A stretch of DNA of 64,000 bases from Sulfurisoma sediminicola (GTDB lineage: Bacteria > Pseudomonadota > Gammaproteobacteria > Burkholderiales > Rhodocyclaceae). Each line of letters opens with the position of its first letter. Position 1 is the first letter of the stretch. The DNA is taken from contig NZ_BHVV01000001.1 of the NCBI RefSeq assembly GCF_003865015.1, positions 620,001 to 684,000 on the forward strand. Direction: 5' to 3'. A program made the position numbers and the translations under genes. The notes beneath the pieces are model-generated. The model ran no database searches. It saw only the letters and a list, made by a program, of their open reading frames with translations, and was not told where the DNA came from. This document shows, one piece after another, positions 18,249 to 27,070 of the stretch.

Positions 18249-19784
18249 ATGCGCATCCTCCGTCTCGCCAAGATCATCCGCGTCGGCATCCGCTACGGCC
18301 TCGACGAGCTCATCCTCGAGCACGAACCGTCGGGCCGCCTGGTGCGCTTCGCCCATGCGCTGTTCTTCTGGCGCGACATCACGGCGCCGCGCGCGCAGCG
18401 CCTGCGCCTGGCGCTCGAGGCGCTGGGGCCGATCTTCGTCAAGTTCGGCCAGGTGCTGTCGACGCGGCGCGACCTGATGCCCGAGGACATCGCCGACGAG
18501 CTGGAGAAGCTGCAGGACCGCGTGCCGCCCTTCCCCTCGGATCTGGCCATCGCCGAGCTGGAGAAGGCCTACGGCAGGCCGGTCACGGGAGACAACGGGG
18601 TCTTCGCCTCGTTCTCCCGCGAGCCGGTGGCCTCGGCTTCGGTGGCCCAGGTGCATTTCGCCACCCTGCCCGACGGCAAGGAAGTCGCGGTCAAGATCCT
18701 GCGCCCCGGCATCTCACCGGTGATCGCCCATGACATCGCCCTGCTCGACACCATGGCCTGGCTGCTCGAAAAGCTCTGGTCCGACGGCAGGCGCCTCAAG
18801 CCGCGCGAGGTGGTGGCCGAGTTCGAAAAGCACCTGCACGACGAGCTCGACCTGATGCGGGAAGCCTCCAACTGCTCGCAGCTGCGCCGCAACTTCGCCG
18901 ACTCCAAGGTGCTGCTGGTGCCCGAGGTTCACTGGGACTGGTGCCGCCACTCGGTGATGGTGATGAGCCGCATGAGCGGCGTGCCGATCGGCCAGATCGA
19001 CCGCCTGCGCGAGGCCGGCCTCGACCTTAAGGTGCTGTCGCGCACCGGGGTCGAGATATTCTTCACCCAGATCTTCCGCGACGGCTTCTTCCACGCCGAC
19101 ATGCACCCGGGCAACATCTTCGTCTCGACCGATCCGGCCACCTTCAACGCCTACATCGCGCTCGACTTCGGCATCATGGGCACGCTCAACGAGGTCGACA
19201 AGCGCTACCTCGCGATCAACTTCCTCGCCTTCTTCCAGCGCGACTACCACCGCGTCGCCGAGGCGCACATCGAGTCCGGCTGGGTGCCGCCGGAGACGCG
19301 CGTCGACGAGCTGGAAGCCGCCGTGCGCGCGGTGTGCGAGCCGATCTTCGACCGGCCGCTGAAGGAAATCTCCTTCGGCCACGTGCTGCTGCGCCTGTTC
19401 CAGACCTCGCGCCGCTTCAACGTCGAGATCCAGCCGCAGCTGGTGCTGCTGCAGAAGACCCTGCTCAACATCGAGGGACTCGGCCGCCAGCTCGACCCCG
19501 AGCTCGACCTGTGGCAGACCGCCAAGCCCTTCCTCGAGCGCTGGATGTCGGAACAGATCGGCTGGCGCGGCCTGCTCAACCACCTCAAGGCCGAGGCGCC
19601 GCAATGGGCCGCGCTGCTGCCCGCATTGCCGCGCCTGGCCCACCAGGCACTGGCGCGCGACAGCCACGCCCGGCTGGCCGAGGAGGTGGCGCGGCTCACC
19701 GCCGAGCAGAAGCGACAAACCTGGCTGATGGCACTGATTGCCGCCCTGCTCGCAGTGCTTCTCGGGGTGGGCCTCTCGCTATAA
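18249..19784 (+). CDS. ubiB: Ubiquinone biosynthesis ATPase/kinase-like protein UbiB
   Basis: The 511-residue ABC1/ADCK-type protein has the family hallmark [11 protein letters not shown] (Lys65), the Ala-rich loop, the [17 protein letters not shown] helix, [12 protein letters not shown] and DFG in LDFGIMG, and two C-terminal membrane helices. UbiB supports aerobic ubiquinone synthesis, probably by ATP-dependent handling of lipid intermediates. It is not next to ubiE/ubiJ here. Confidence 0.95.
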   Translation: MRILRLAKIIRVGIRYGLDELILEHEPSGRLVRFAHALFFWRDITAPRAQRLRLALEALGPIFVKFGQVLSTRRDLMPEDIADELEKLQDRVPPFPSDLAIAELEKAYGRPVTGDNGVFASFSREPVASASVAQVHFATLPDGKEVAVKILRPGISPVIAHDIALLDTMAWLLEKLWSDGRRLKPREVVAEFEKHLHDELDLMREASNCSQLRRNFADSKVLLVPEVHWDWCRHSVMVMSRMSGVPIGQIDRLREAGLDLKVLSRTGVEIFFTQIFRDGFFHADMHPGNIFVSTDPATFNAYIALDFGIMGTLNEVDKRYLAINFLAFFQRDYHRVAEAHIESGWVPPETRVDELEAAVRAVCEPIFDRPLKEISFGHVLLRLFQTSRRFNVEIQPQLVLLQKTLLNIEGLGRQLDPELDLWQTAKPFLERWMSEQIGWRGLLNHLKAEAPQWAALLPALPRLAHQALARDSHARLAEEVARLTAEQKRQTWLMALIAALLAVLLGVGLSL

Positions 19785-19814
19785 TCCGCGCGACTCCCGC
19801 CGTCGAGGCTCCCG

Positions 19815-21323
19815 ATGCTGCTCTGGTTCGTCATCCTCTACCTGCTCGTCTCCGTCGGCATCGGCCTGCTGGCCGCGACCCGCGTCCATAACGCCAAGGA
19901 CTTCGCCGTCGCCGGCCGTTCGCTGCCGCTGCCCGTGGTCACCGCCACGGTGTTCGCCACCTGGTTCGGCGCCGAGGCCGTGTTCGGCGTCTCGGCCACC
20001 TTCGTCAAGGATGGCCTGACCGGCGTCGTCGCCGATCCCTTCGGCTCGTCGATGTGCCTGATCATCGCCGGCATCCTCTTCTCGCGCTACCTCTACAAGC
20101 TCAACATCCTGACGCTGGGCGACTTCTACCGCATGCGCTACAACCGCACGGTCGAGGTCGTCACCACCATCTGCATCGTGCTCTCCTACCTCGGCTGGGT
20201 GGCGGCGCAGATCAAGGCGCTGGGGCTGATCTTCTTCGTCGTCACCGACGGCGCAGTCAGCCAGGAGGCGGGCATGATCCTCGGCGCCGCCATCGTGCTC
20301 ACCTACACCACCTTCGGCGGCATGTTCTCGGTGGCCATCCTCGACTTCGTGCAGATGACGGTGTCGATGGGTGGCCTGCTGTTCATCGCCTGGACGGTCA
20401 GCGGAAAAGTCGGCGGTGGCGCCACGGCGGTGATCGACCATGCCCGTGCCGCCGGCAAGCTCGACTTCTTCCCAGCGCCCGACCCCTGGCTGTGGCTGAC
20501 CTTCCTCGGCACCTGGCTGACCATGATGCTGGGCTCGATTCCGCAGCAGGACGTGTTCCAGCGCGTCACTTCGGCGAAGAGCGCGAAGATCGCACTGGGC
20601 GGCTCGATACTGGGCGCGACGATCTACTTCAGCTTCACCTTCGTGCCGATGTTCATCGCCTACTCGGCGACGCTGATCGACCCGGCGCTGTTCAACGACC
20701 TGCTGGCCAGGGACACCCAGCTGGTATTGCCGACGCTGGTCCTGCAACACACGCCGCTCGTCGCCCAGGTGCTGTTCTTCGGCGCCGTGCTGTCGGCCAT
20801 CATGAGCTGTTCGTCGGCGACGCTACTGGCTCCGTCGGTCACCTTCGCCGAGAACGTGGTCAAGGGCTTCTACCCGCACATGGGCGACCGGCAGTTCCTG
20901 CGCGTGATGCGGGTCTGCCTGGTGGTCTTCGCCTGCATGGTGCTGGCCTTCGCCCTCAAGTCCAACGCTTCGATCTTCAAGATGGTCGAGAACGCCTACA
21001 AGGTCACGCTGGCCGGCGCCTTCGTGCCGCTCGCCGCCGGCATCTTCTGGCACCGCGGCACCACCCAGGGCGCGCTGGCCGCCACCTTCGGCGGCCTCGT
21101 CACCTGGATCCTCATCGAGGTGCTGATCGGCGAGGCCAGCCCGGTGCCGCCGCAGCTGATCGGACTCGGCGTGTCGCTGCTCGGCATGGTCGCCGGCTCG
21201 CTCTTGCCGCAGTGGGTCGGCCACAAGACGCCGGGGCGGCCGCTGCACGAGCTGCAGCATCACGTGGCGGCCGAGACGCACCATGTGGCCGAGCCGGTCC
21301 ATCACCACCCCACGCCCGGCTGA
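19815..21323 (+). CDS. Sodium:solute symporter with His-rich C-terminal tail
   Basis: The 502-residue SSS-family transporter has about 13 membrane helices, the DFAVAGRSLPL N-terminal region and a LeuT-type core. The last 25 residues (HELQHHVAAETHHVAEPVHHH) hold nine histidines, a feature not usual for the family and suggestive of metal binding or pH sensing. It precedes cidA-lrgB by 15 bases; LrgAB homologues carry pyruvate in Bacillus, so a small carboxylate is a reasonable guess for the substrate. Confidence 0.85.
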   Translation: MLLWFVILYLLVSVGIGLLAATRVHNAKDFAVAGRSLPLPVVTATVFATWFGAEAVFGVSATFVKDGLTGVVADPFGSSMCLIIAGILFSRYLYKLNILTLGDFYRMRYNRTVEVVTTICIVLSYLGWVAAQIKALGLIFFVVTDGAVSQEAGMILGAAIVLTYTTFGGMFSVAILDFVQMTVSMGGLLFIAWTVSGKVGGGATAVIDHARAAGKLDFFPAPDPWLWLTFLGTWLTMMLGSIPQQDVFQRVTSAKSAKIALGGSILGATIYFSFTFVPMFIAYSATLIDPALFNDLLARDTQLVLPTLVLQHTPLVAQVLFFGAVLSAIMSCSSATLLAPSVTFAENVVKGFYPHMGDRQFLRVMRVCLVVFACMVLAFALKSNASIFKMVENAYKVTLAGAFVPLAAGIFWHRGTTQGALAATFGGLVTWILIEVLIGEASPVPPQLIGLGVSLLGMVAGSLLPQWVGHKTPGRPLHELQHHVAAETHHVAEPVHHHPTPG

Positions 21324-21338
21324 AGCCGGCGCGCCCGC

Positions 21339-21692
21339 ATGATCGGTGCGCTCACGCTGCTGCTGCTGTTCCAGCTCGCCGGCGAGATCCTGGCGCATGC
21401 CTTCGCCCTGCCGCTGCCCGGGCCGGTGATCGGCATGGCGCTGCTGTTCGCGACGCTGGCGCTGCGCGGCGGAGTGTCCGACGATCTGCGCAGCACCGCC
21501 AACGGCCTGCTGCAGCATCTCTCACTGCTGTTCGTGCCGGCCGGCGCCGGCGTGATGATCCACTTCGCGCGCATCGGCGGCGAGTGGCCGGCGATCCTCG
21601 GCGCGCTGGTCGCCAGCACCGCGCTCACCCTGATCGTCACCGCGCTGGTGCTGCGCCTGCTGCTGCGGGGCAAGGAACAGCCTCCGTCATGA
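21339..21692 (+). CDS. CidA/LrgA family holin-like membrane protein
   Basis: A 117-residue protein with four membrane helices and the LrgA-type segment LPLPGPVIGMALLFATL. It overlaps the lrgB start (ATGA), the usual arrangement for this two-subunit system, which acts in control of murein hydrolase export or in pyruvate/acetate transport, depending on the organism. Confidence 0.88.
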   Translation: MIGALTLLLLFQLAGEILAHAFALPLPGPVIGMALLFATLALRGGVSDDLRSTANGLLQHLSLLFVPAGAGVMIHFARIGGEWPAILGALVASTALTLIVTALVLRLLLRGKEQPPS

Positions 21693-22408
21693 CCCCGCGC
21701 CTGAACGAGATCTGGGTCTACCTGTCGGCCACGCCGCTGCTCGGCCTGACGCTGACGCTGGTCGCCTACCAGGGCGCCTACTGGCTCTATTCGCGCTCGG
21801 GCATGAACCCGCTGGCCAATCCGGTGGCGATCGCCGTGGCCGTCATCGTTGCGTTGCTGACGCTGACCGGCACGCCCTACGCCACCTACTTCGAGGGTGC
21901 GCAGTTCGTGCATTTCCTGCTCGGCCCGGCCACCGTGGCGCTGGCGGTGCCGCTCTACGCCCAGTTGCCGCGCCTGAAGCAAATACTCGGACCGGCATTG
22001 CTCGCCCTCGTCGCCGGTTCGCTGACGGCCATCGTCTCCGCCATCGCCATGGGCTGGACGCTCGGCGGTTCGAAGGAAACCTTGCTGTCGCTGGCGCCGA
22101 AATCGGTCACCACGCCGATCGCCATGGGCATCGCCGAGAAGATCGGCGGCCTGCCCTCGCTCACCGCCGTGCTCGTCGTCACCACCGGCATTCTCGGCGC
22201 CGTGATGGCGCGCGGCCTGTTCAACGCACTGGGTTGCCAGGATCACGCCATCCGCGGCTTCGCCGTCGGTGTCGCGGCCCATGGCATCGGCACCGCGCGC
22301 GCTTTCCAGGTGTCGGAGACCGCCGGCGCCTTCGCCGCCCTGGCCATGGGACTCAACGGCCTGGCCACCGCGCTGCTGCTGCCGCTGCTGATCCGCCTCT
22401 GGAACTGA
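21689..22408 (+). CDS. lrgB: LrgB family membrane protein
   Basis: A 239-residue inner-membrane protein with the LrgB/CidB signatures NPVAIAVAVIV, LLGPATVALAVPLY and the PKSVTTPIAMGIAEKIGG loop, plus GVAAHGIGTARA near the end. It starts inside the last codons of the LrgA-like gene and ends three bases before potA, so this pair and the polyamine operon may be one transcript. Confidence 0.92.
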   Translation: MTPRLNEIWVYLSATPLLGLTLTLVAYQGAYWLYSRSGMNPLANPVAIAVAVIVALLTLTGTPYATYFEGAQFVHFLLGPATVALAVPLYAQLPRLKQILGPALLALVAGSLTAIVSAIAMGWTLGGSKETLLSLAPKSVTTPIAMGIAEKIGGLPSLTAVLVVTTGILGAVMARGLFNALGCQDHAIRGFAVGVAAHGIGTARAFQVSETAGAFAALAMGLNGLATALLLPLLIRLWN

Positions 22409-22411
22409 GCA

Positions 22412-23497
22412 GTGGCGCTTCTGGAAATCCGCAACGTCACCCGCCGCTTCGGCGCGCTCGAGGCGGTCAAGGACGTGACGCTGGCCATCGAGGCCGGCGA
22501 GTTCTTCACCCTGCTCGGGCCCTCGGGTTGCGGCAAGACCACGATCCTGCGCATGATCGCGGGCTTCGACGAGCCCGATGCCGGCGACATCCTGCTCGAC
22601 GGCAGGCCGCTCACCGGCATCCCGCCCGAGCAGCGGCCGCTGCACACGGTGTTCCAGAGCTACGCCCTGTTTCCGCACATGACGGTGGCGGGCAACGTCG
22701 CCTTCCCGCTGGAGACGGCCGGCAAGCCGCGCGACGAGATCCGCCGCCGCGTCGGCGAGGCGCTGGCGCTGGTGTACCTGACCGACAAGGCCGAAAGCTT
22801 CCCGCACGAACTGTCCGGCGGGCAGAAGCAGCGCGTGGCGCTGGCGCGCGGCCTCGTCAACAAGCCGCGTCTGCTGCTGCTCGACGAGCCGCTCGGTGCG
22901 CTCGACGCCAAGCTGCGCGTCGAGATGCAGAGCGAGCTGATCCAGCTGCAGCGCGACGTCGGCATCACCTTCGTCTTCGTCACCCACGCGCAGCAGGAGG
23001 CGCTGGCGCTGTCGCATCGCATCGCCGTCATGAAGGACGGCCGCGTCGAGCAGTGCGACGAGCCGGACACGCTCTACACCCAGCCGGCCAACCGCTTCGT
23101 CGCCGACTTCATCGGCAAGATCAACCTGATCGAGGTCGCGGTCGCCGCCGCCAGCAAGGTGCTGCTGACGCTCGATGCGCCGGGGCTTGGCCAGATCGCC
23201 GCCACCGACCTGCGCCCGCTGAAGGCCGGCGAGCGCGGCGCCTTCGCCCTCCGCCCGGAACTGGTGCGCGTCTTCGGCCACAAGGAATCGGCCGACCTCA
23301 AGAATCGCTTCGAGGGCAGGGTGCGCGAACTGCTCTACCTCGGCGACGTGACGCACTACAAGATCGAGCTCGCCAACGGCTTCGTCATCGAGGCGCTGAT
23401 GCCCAACGCCGCGCCGGGACGCGCCAAGTTCCACGAGGTCGGCGACCCGGTCGCCGTCTGCTGGCGCCACGATGCGGGCGTATTCTTGCGTGCGTGA
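22412..23497 (+). CDS. potA: Polyamine ABC transporter ATPase PotA
   Basis: The 361-residue ATPase starts at a GTG. Walker A GPSGCGKTT, Q-loop FQSYALFPHMTV, signature LSGGQKQR, Walker B LLLLDEP and H-loop THAQQEA are intact, followed by a TOBE regulatory domain (residues about 270-361). It forms PotA2BC with the permeases encoded downstream, separated from them by a diguanylate cyclase gene. Confidence 0.92.
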   Translation: MALLEIRNVTRRFGALEAVKDVTLAIEAGEFFTLLGPSGCGKTTILRMIAGFDEPDAGDILLDGRPLTGIPPEQRPLHTVFQSYALFPHMTVAGNVAFPLETAGKPRDEIRRRVGEALALVYLTDKAESFPHELSGGQKQRVALARGLVNKPRLLLLDEPLGALDAKLRVEMQSELIQLQRDVGITFVFVTHAQQEALALSHRIAVMKDGRVEQCDEPDTLYTQPANRFVADFIGKINLIEVAVAAASKVLLTLDAPGLGQIAATDLRPLKAGERGAFALRPELVRVFGHKESADLKNRFEGRVRELLYLGDVTHYKIELANGFVIEALMPNAAPGRAKFHEVGDPVAVCWRHDAGVFLRA

Positions 23498-23518
23498 CGC
23501 ACAGCTGACCCTTCCATC

Positions 23519-24988
23519 ATGGCCCGACACCTCCCGCTCTTCGACCGCCGCAGCCTCCTCTTCCTGCTCGGCCTGCTGCTCTCCGCCGGCTTCTTCGCCA
23601 CGACCCTGTTCGGCTACTTCGTCTCCAAGCACGCCATTCGCGACACCCTGATCGGCCAGGACCTGCCGCTGACCGCGAGCAACATCTACTCCGAAATCCA
23701 GAAGGACCTGGTGCGGCCGGTGCTGGTCTCCTCGACCATGGCCAACGACACCTTCGTGCGCGACTGGGTGCTGCAGGGCGAACACGACGTCGCCGCCATG
23801 GCGCGCTACCTGGGCGAAGTCAGGAAGCGCTACGGCGCCTTCAGCAGCTTCTTCGTCTCGGACCGCACCTCGACCTACTACACCGGCGAGGGCGTGCTGA
23901 AGAAGGTGTCCCCCGACGAACCGCGCGACACCTGGTACTACCGCGTGCGGCAGATGCAGGCGGACTACGAGATCAACGTCGATCCGGACCTCGCCAACAA
24001 GGATGCGCTGACCATCTTCATCAACTATCGCGTCTTCGACTTCGGCGGCAACTACATCGGCACCACCGGCATCGGCCTCACCGTGGATGCCGTGCGGCGG
24101 CTGCTTTCCGAATACCAGGAGCGCTTCCAGCGCACCATCTATTTCGTCGACGAGCGCGGCAGGATCGTCGTCTTCGGCACCCGCCTCAATCGCGACCCCG
24201 AGCTGCGCAAGGTCGAGGGCGTCGGCAACCTAGTCGACCGGATACTGGCCGAGCGTCACGGCACCTACCAGTTCGTCGCCGGCGGCGACAATCACATTCT
24301 CCACGTCAATTACCTGCCCGAGCTCAAGTGGTACCTGTTCGTCGAGCAGAACGAGGACGTCGCGCTGGCAGGCATCCGCCGCACGCTCTACGTCAATCTC
24401 GCCATCAGCCTGGCCGTGACGCTGGTGGTGATGTTGCTGACCCACCTGGTGCTGAGCCGCTACCAGCGACGCATGGAGGAGATGGCGGCGACCGACAAGC
24501 TCACCGGCCTTCTCAACCGCCAGGCCTCGGCCATCGTCGTCGACAAGGTCATGGCCGAATATCGGCGCGAACCGCGGCCGGTCTCGGTGCTTCTGGCCGA
24601 CGTCGACCACTTCAAGGAAATCAACGACCGTTACGGCCATCTCGCTGGCGACGCCGCGCTGCGCGGCGTCGCCGAGACGCTGCACAACGGCCTGCGCGGG
24701 TCCGACATCGCCGTGCGCTGGGGCGGCGAGGAGTTCCTGTTGGTGCTGCGCGGCTGCGACCTGTCCGAGGCCGAGTGGATCGCCGAGAAACTGCGCGCGG
24801 CCGTCGAACAGGCGCCGCTCGGCGAGCGTGCGCTGCGCACGACGATCAGCATCGGCGTCGCCGAATACGACGGCAGCGAAGCACCCGACCAGTGGTTCAA
24901 TCGTGCCGACGCCGCGCTCTATCGGGCCAAGCATGCCGGCCGCAACCGGGTCGTCGCCGACCCGCCGGCGGCGCCTGCCGCCGGCTGA
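23519..24988 (+). CDS. Membrane diguanylate cyclase inside the polyamine transport operon
   Basis: The 489-residue protein has a membrane helix (about 14-36), a periplasmic sensor of about 250 residues (Cache-like), a second helix (about 289-313) and a GGDEF domain (about 325-485). The active site is GGEEF at 402-406 and the product-inhibition site RGSD (393-396) lies five residues before it, so it should make c-di-GMP with feedback control. It lies between potA and potB with gaps of about 20 bases, suggesting that it senses polyamines or transporter state; this is inference. Confidence 0.9.
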   Translation: MARHLPLFDRRSLLFLLGLLLSAGFFATTLFGYFVSKHAIRDTLIGQDLPLTASNIYSEIQKDLVRPVLVSSTMANDTFVRDWVLQGEHDVAAMARYLGEVRKRYGAFSSFFVSDRTSTYYTGEGVLKKVSPDEPRDTWYYRVRQMQADYEINVDPDLANKDALTIFINYRVFDFGGNYIGTTGIGLTVDAVRRLLSEYQERFQRTIYFVDERGRIVVFGTRLNRDPELRKVEGVGNLVDRILAERHGTYQFVAGGDNHILHVNYLPELKWYLFVEQNEDVALAGIRRTLYVNLAISLAVTLVVMLLTHLVLSRYQRRMEEMAATDKLTGLLNRQASAIVVDKVMAEYRREPRPVSVLLADVDHFKEINDRYGHLAGDAALRGVAETLHNGLRGSDIAVRWGGEEFLLVLRGCDLSEAEWIAEKLRAAVEQAPLGERALRTTISIGVAEYDGSEAPDQWFNRADAALYRAKHAGRNRVVADPPAAPAAG

Positions 24989-25009
24989 GGCAAGGCAGGT
25001 GCGATCGCC

Positions 25010-25843
25010 ATGAACGCACCAGGCACCCGGCCGACCCGCTGGCTCGTCACCGCGCCGCCGACGCTGTTCCTGCTCGTATTCTTCCTGCTGCCTGCGCTGA
25101 TCGTGGTGCTGGCCAGCCTGCGCCAGCCGGGCGAGTTCGGCGGGCTCGCGCCGCTGACGGGGCTCGCCGACCTCGGCGCCGAAGCCTACCGCTTCCTGCT
25201 CGACGACATCGTTTACGCGGAGATCTTCGCCCGCTCCTTCGTCGTCGCCGGGCTCACCACGCTGATCTGCATCGTGCTCGCCTATCCGCTGGCCTGGCTC
25301 ATCGCGCGCAGTCCGCAGAAGCGGCGCGACCTGCTGGTGCTGCTGGTGATCCTGCCCTTCGCCAGCAACTTCCTCGTGCGCATCTACGCCTGGATCATGC
25401 TGCTCGGCCCGGCCAACCTGCTGTACACGCCGGCCGCCGTGATCGTCGGCATGGTCTATGTGCACCTGCCCTTCATGATCCTGCCGCTCTACACCAACCT
25501 CGAGAAGCACGACCCGGCGCTGCTCGAGGCCGCGCAGGACCTCGGCGCCAGCGCCTGGACGCGCTTCTGGCGCGTGACCTTCCCGCTCTCGCTGCCCGGC
25601 ATCTTCTCCGGCTCGGCGCTGGTGTTCATCCCCGTCCTCGGCATGTTCGCCGTACCCGAGCTGCTCGGCGGCACCGGCGACATCCTCATCGGCAACCTGA
25701 TCAAGGAGCAGTTCCTCGACAACCGCGACTGGCCGCTCGGCTCGGCGCTGTCGATCCTGCTCACTGTGCTGGTTTTGCTGCTGGCGGGGATCACGGCGTG
25801 GGCCGCGCGGCGCGGGCTGCACGGCACGGAGGCGGTGTCATGA
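25010..25843 (+). CDS. potB: Polyamine ABC transporter permease PotB
   Basis: A 277-residue permease with six predicted membrane helices and the EAA loop (EAAQDLGASAWTRFWRVTFPLSLPG) that couples to PotA. It overlaps potC (ATGA). Confidence 0.92.
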   Translation: MNAPGTRPTRWLVTAPPTLFLLVFFLLPALIVVLASLRQPGEFGGLAPLTGLADLGAEAYRFLLDDIVYAEIFARSFVVAGLTTLICIVLAYPLAWLIARSPQKRRDLLVLLVILPFASNFLVRIYAWIMLLGPANLLYTPAAVIVGMVYVHLPFMILPLYTNLEKHDPALLEAAQDLGASAWTRFWRVTFPLSLPGIFSGSALVFIPVLGMFAVPELLGGTGDILIGNLIKEQFLDNRDWPLGSALSILLTVLVLLLAGITAWAARRGLHGTEAVS

Positions 25844-26715
25844 GAGCCCCGCCGCCGGGCCGCCCCAAGGCGGGGCAAGCCATCACCCTCAAGCGCAGCG
25901 AGCAACCGTCACCCCCTTCCGCGGGAAGGGGGGCGGGGGGAAGGCGCACATGGTGGCTGTGGGCCGCCTCGCTCGCCGTCTATGCCTTCCTCTATATTCC
26001 GCTGGCGGTGGTGGTGCTGTTCTCCTTCAACGACTCGATGCTCAACGCGCAATGGGTCGGCTTCACCTTCCGCTGGTACGGGAAACTGCTGCACAACGGC
26101 GAGATGCTGCGCGCCGCCGCCAACTCCGTGCTGATCGCGCTGCTGTCGTCCGCCATCTCGACCGTGCTGGGCGCCATGGCCGGCCTGGCGATGCACCGCT
26201 ACCGCTTCCGCTGGCTGCCGCTGCTGGTGCTCACGCCCGTGGCGATGCCGGAGATCCTGCTCGGCGTCTCGCTGCTGCTGTTCTTCCGCCAGGTGCTCGA
26301 CCTCACCCTCGGCTTCGTCTCGATACTGATCGCCCACATCACCTTCTCCATCGGCTTCGTCGCGGTGATCGTGCGCGCGCGCCTCGCCGGCATGGACGAG
26401 AGCATCTTCGAGGCCGCGCGCGACCTCGGCGCCACGCCCTGGGCCACCTTCCGCCGCATCACCCTGCCGCTGATCCTGCCGGCGCTCGTCGCCGGCTTCC
26501 TCATGAGCTTCACCCTGTCGATCGACGACTTCGTCATCACCTTCTTCGTCGCCGGCGTCGGCGTCAGCACGCTGCCGCTGCAGATCTACTCCATGATCAA
26601 GGTCGCGGTGACGCCCGAGGTCAACGCGGTGTCCACGCTGCTGATGGCGTTGACGCTGACGCTGATCTTCTTCGCCAGCCGCTTCGCGCCCGACGTGCTG
26701 AAGGGGCACGGCTGA
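25840..26715 (+). CDS. potC: Polyamine ABC transporter permease PotC with repeat-derived N-terminus
   Basis: The 291-residue permease has six membrane helices and the EAA loop EAARDLGATPWATFRRITLPL. The first about 34 residues (Pro, Arg, Gly and Ser rich) are encoded by a palindromic repeat element (25847-25932) inserted directly after the ATG that overlaps the potB stop, leaving the frame open. Normal PotC proteins start near the first helix, here at about residue 36 (TWWLWAASLAVYAF). An internal start after the repeat is not obvious. Confidence 0.9.
   Translation: MRAPPPGRPKAGQAITLKRSEQPSPPSAGRGAGGRRTWWLWAASLAVYAFLYIPLAVVVLFSFNDSMLNAQWVGFTFRWYGKLLHNGEMLRAAANSVLIALLSSAISTVLGAMAGLAMHRYRFRWLPLLVLTPVAMPEILLGVSLLLFFRQVLDLTLGFVSILIAHITFSIGFVAVIVRARLAGMDESIFEAARDLGATPWATFRRITLPLILPALVAGFLMSFTLSIDDFVITFFVAGVGVSTLPLQIYSMIKVAVTPEVNAVSTLLMALTLTLIFFASRFAPDVLKGHG
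25847..25932 (+). repeat. Two-hairpin dispersed repeat, copy A (in frame in potC)
   Basis: Hairpin 1 is CCCCGCC / GGCGGGG around the 15-base loop GCCGGGCCGCCCCAA (25847-25875). After a spacer containing GCGCAGCGAGCAA, hairpin 2 is CCCCCTTCC / GGAAGGGGG (25912-25932), followed by a G-rich run. The same order of parts, in reverse orientation, is seen at 52401-52533, and hairpin 1 alone at 44242-44272. Confidence 0.8.
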
Positions 26716-26730
26716 CGTCCCTCGCCGCAG

Positions 26731-26759
26731 TTGAAGTTCGCGTCCCGCGGGCATAGACT
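26731..26759 (+). promoter_or_regulatory. Predicted sigma-70 promoter of dodecin-potD
   Basis: TTGAAG (26731-26736) and TAGACT (26754-26759) are separated by 17 bases, 37 bases before the dodecin start. This would allow dodecin and potD to be expressed apart from potABC. Confidence 0.55.
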
Positions 26760-26795
26760 GAAAATCCCGCAAGCGAACGACAAAGGAGGATGGAG

Positions 26796-27038
26796 ATGGG
26801 AGATAGCGTCTACAAGATCATCGAAGTGGTCGGCACCAGCAAGACTTCCTGGGAGGATGCGACGAAGAATGCGGTCAAGGCCGCCGGCTTGAGCGTTCGC
26901 GACCTGCGCATCGCCGAGATCACCAAGCTCGACACGGTGATCGACAAGGGCGAGGTGGTGGCTTTCCGCGCGCGGGTGAGCCTTTCCTTCAAGTACGACA
27001 CCGACACCAAGAAGAAGGCCAAGACCAAGGCCAAATGA
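26796..27038 (+). CDS. Dodecin
   Basis: An 80-residue flavin-storage protein of the dodecin family (VYKIIEVVGTSKTSWEDATKNAV, then IAEITKLDTVIDKGEVVAFRARVSLSFKY), with a Lys-rich tail (KKKAKTKAK). The start at 26796 is chosen because AAAGGAGG ends 6 bases upstream; an ATG at 26790 is directly against it. Trp36-region stacking with flavin is the family norm. It lies between potC and potD, overlapping the first possible potD start. Confidence 0.93.
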   Translation: MGDSVYKIIEVVGTSKTSWEDATKNAVKAAGLSVRDLRIAEITKLDTVIDKGEVVAFRARVSLSFKYDTDTKKKAKTKAK

Positions 27039-27070
27039 CCGGCCGGCGGCGCCCGTTCTCCGGTGCGGCC

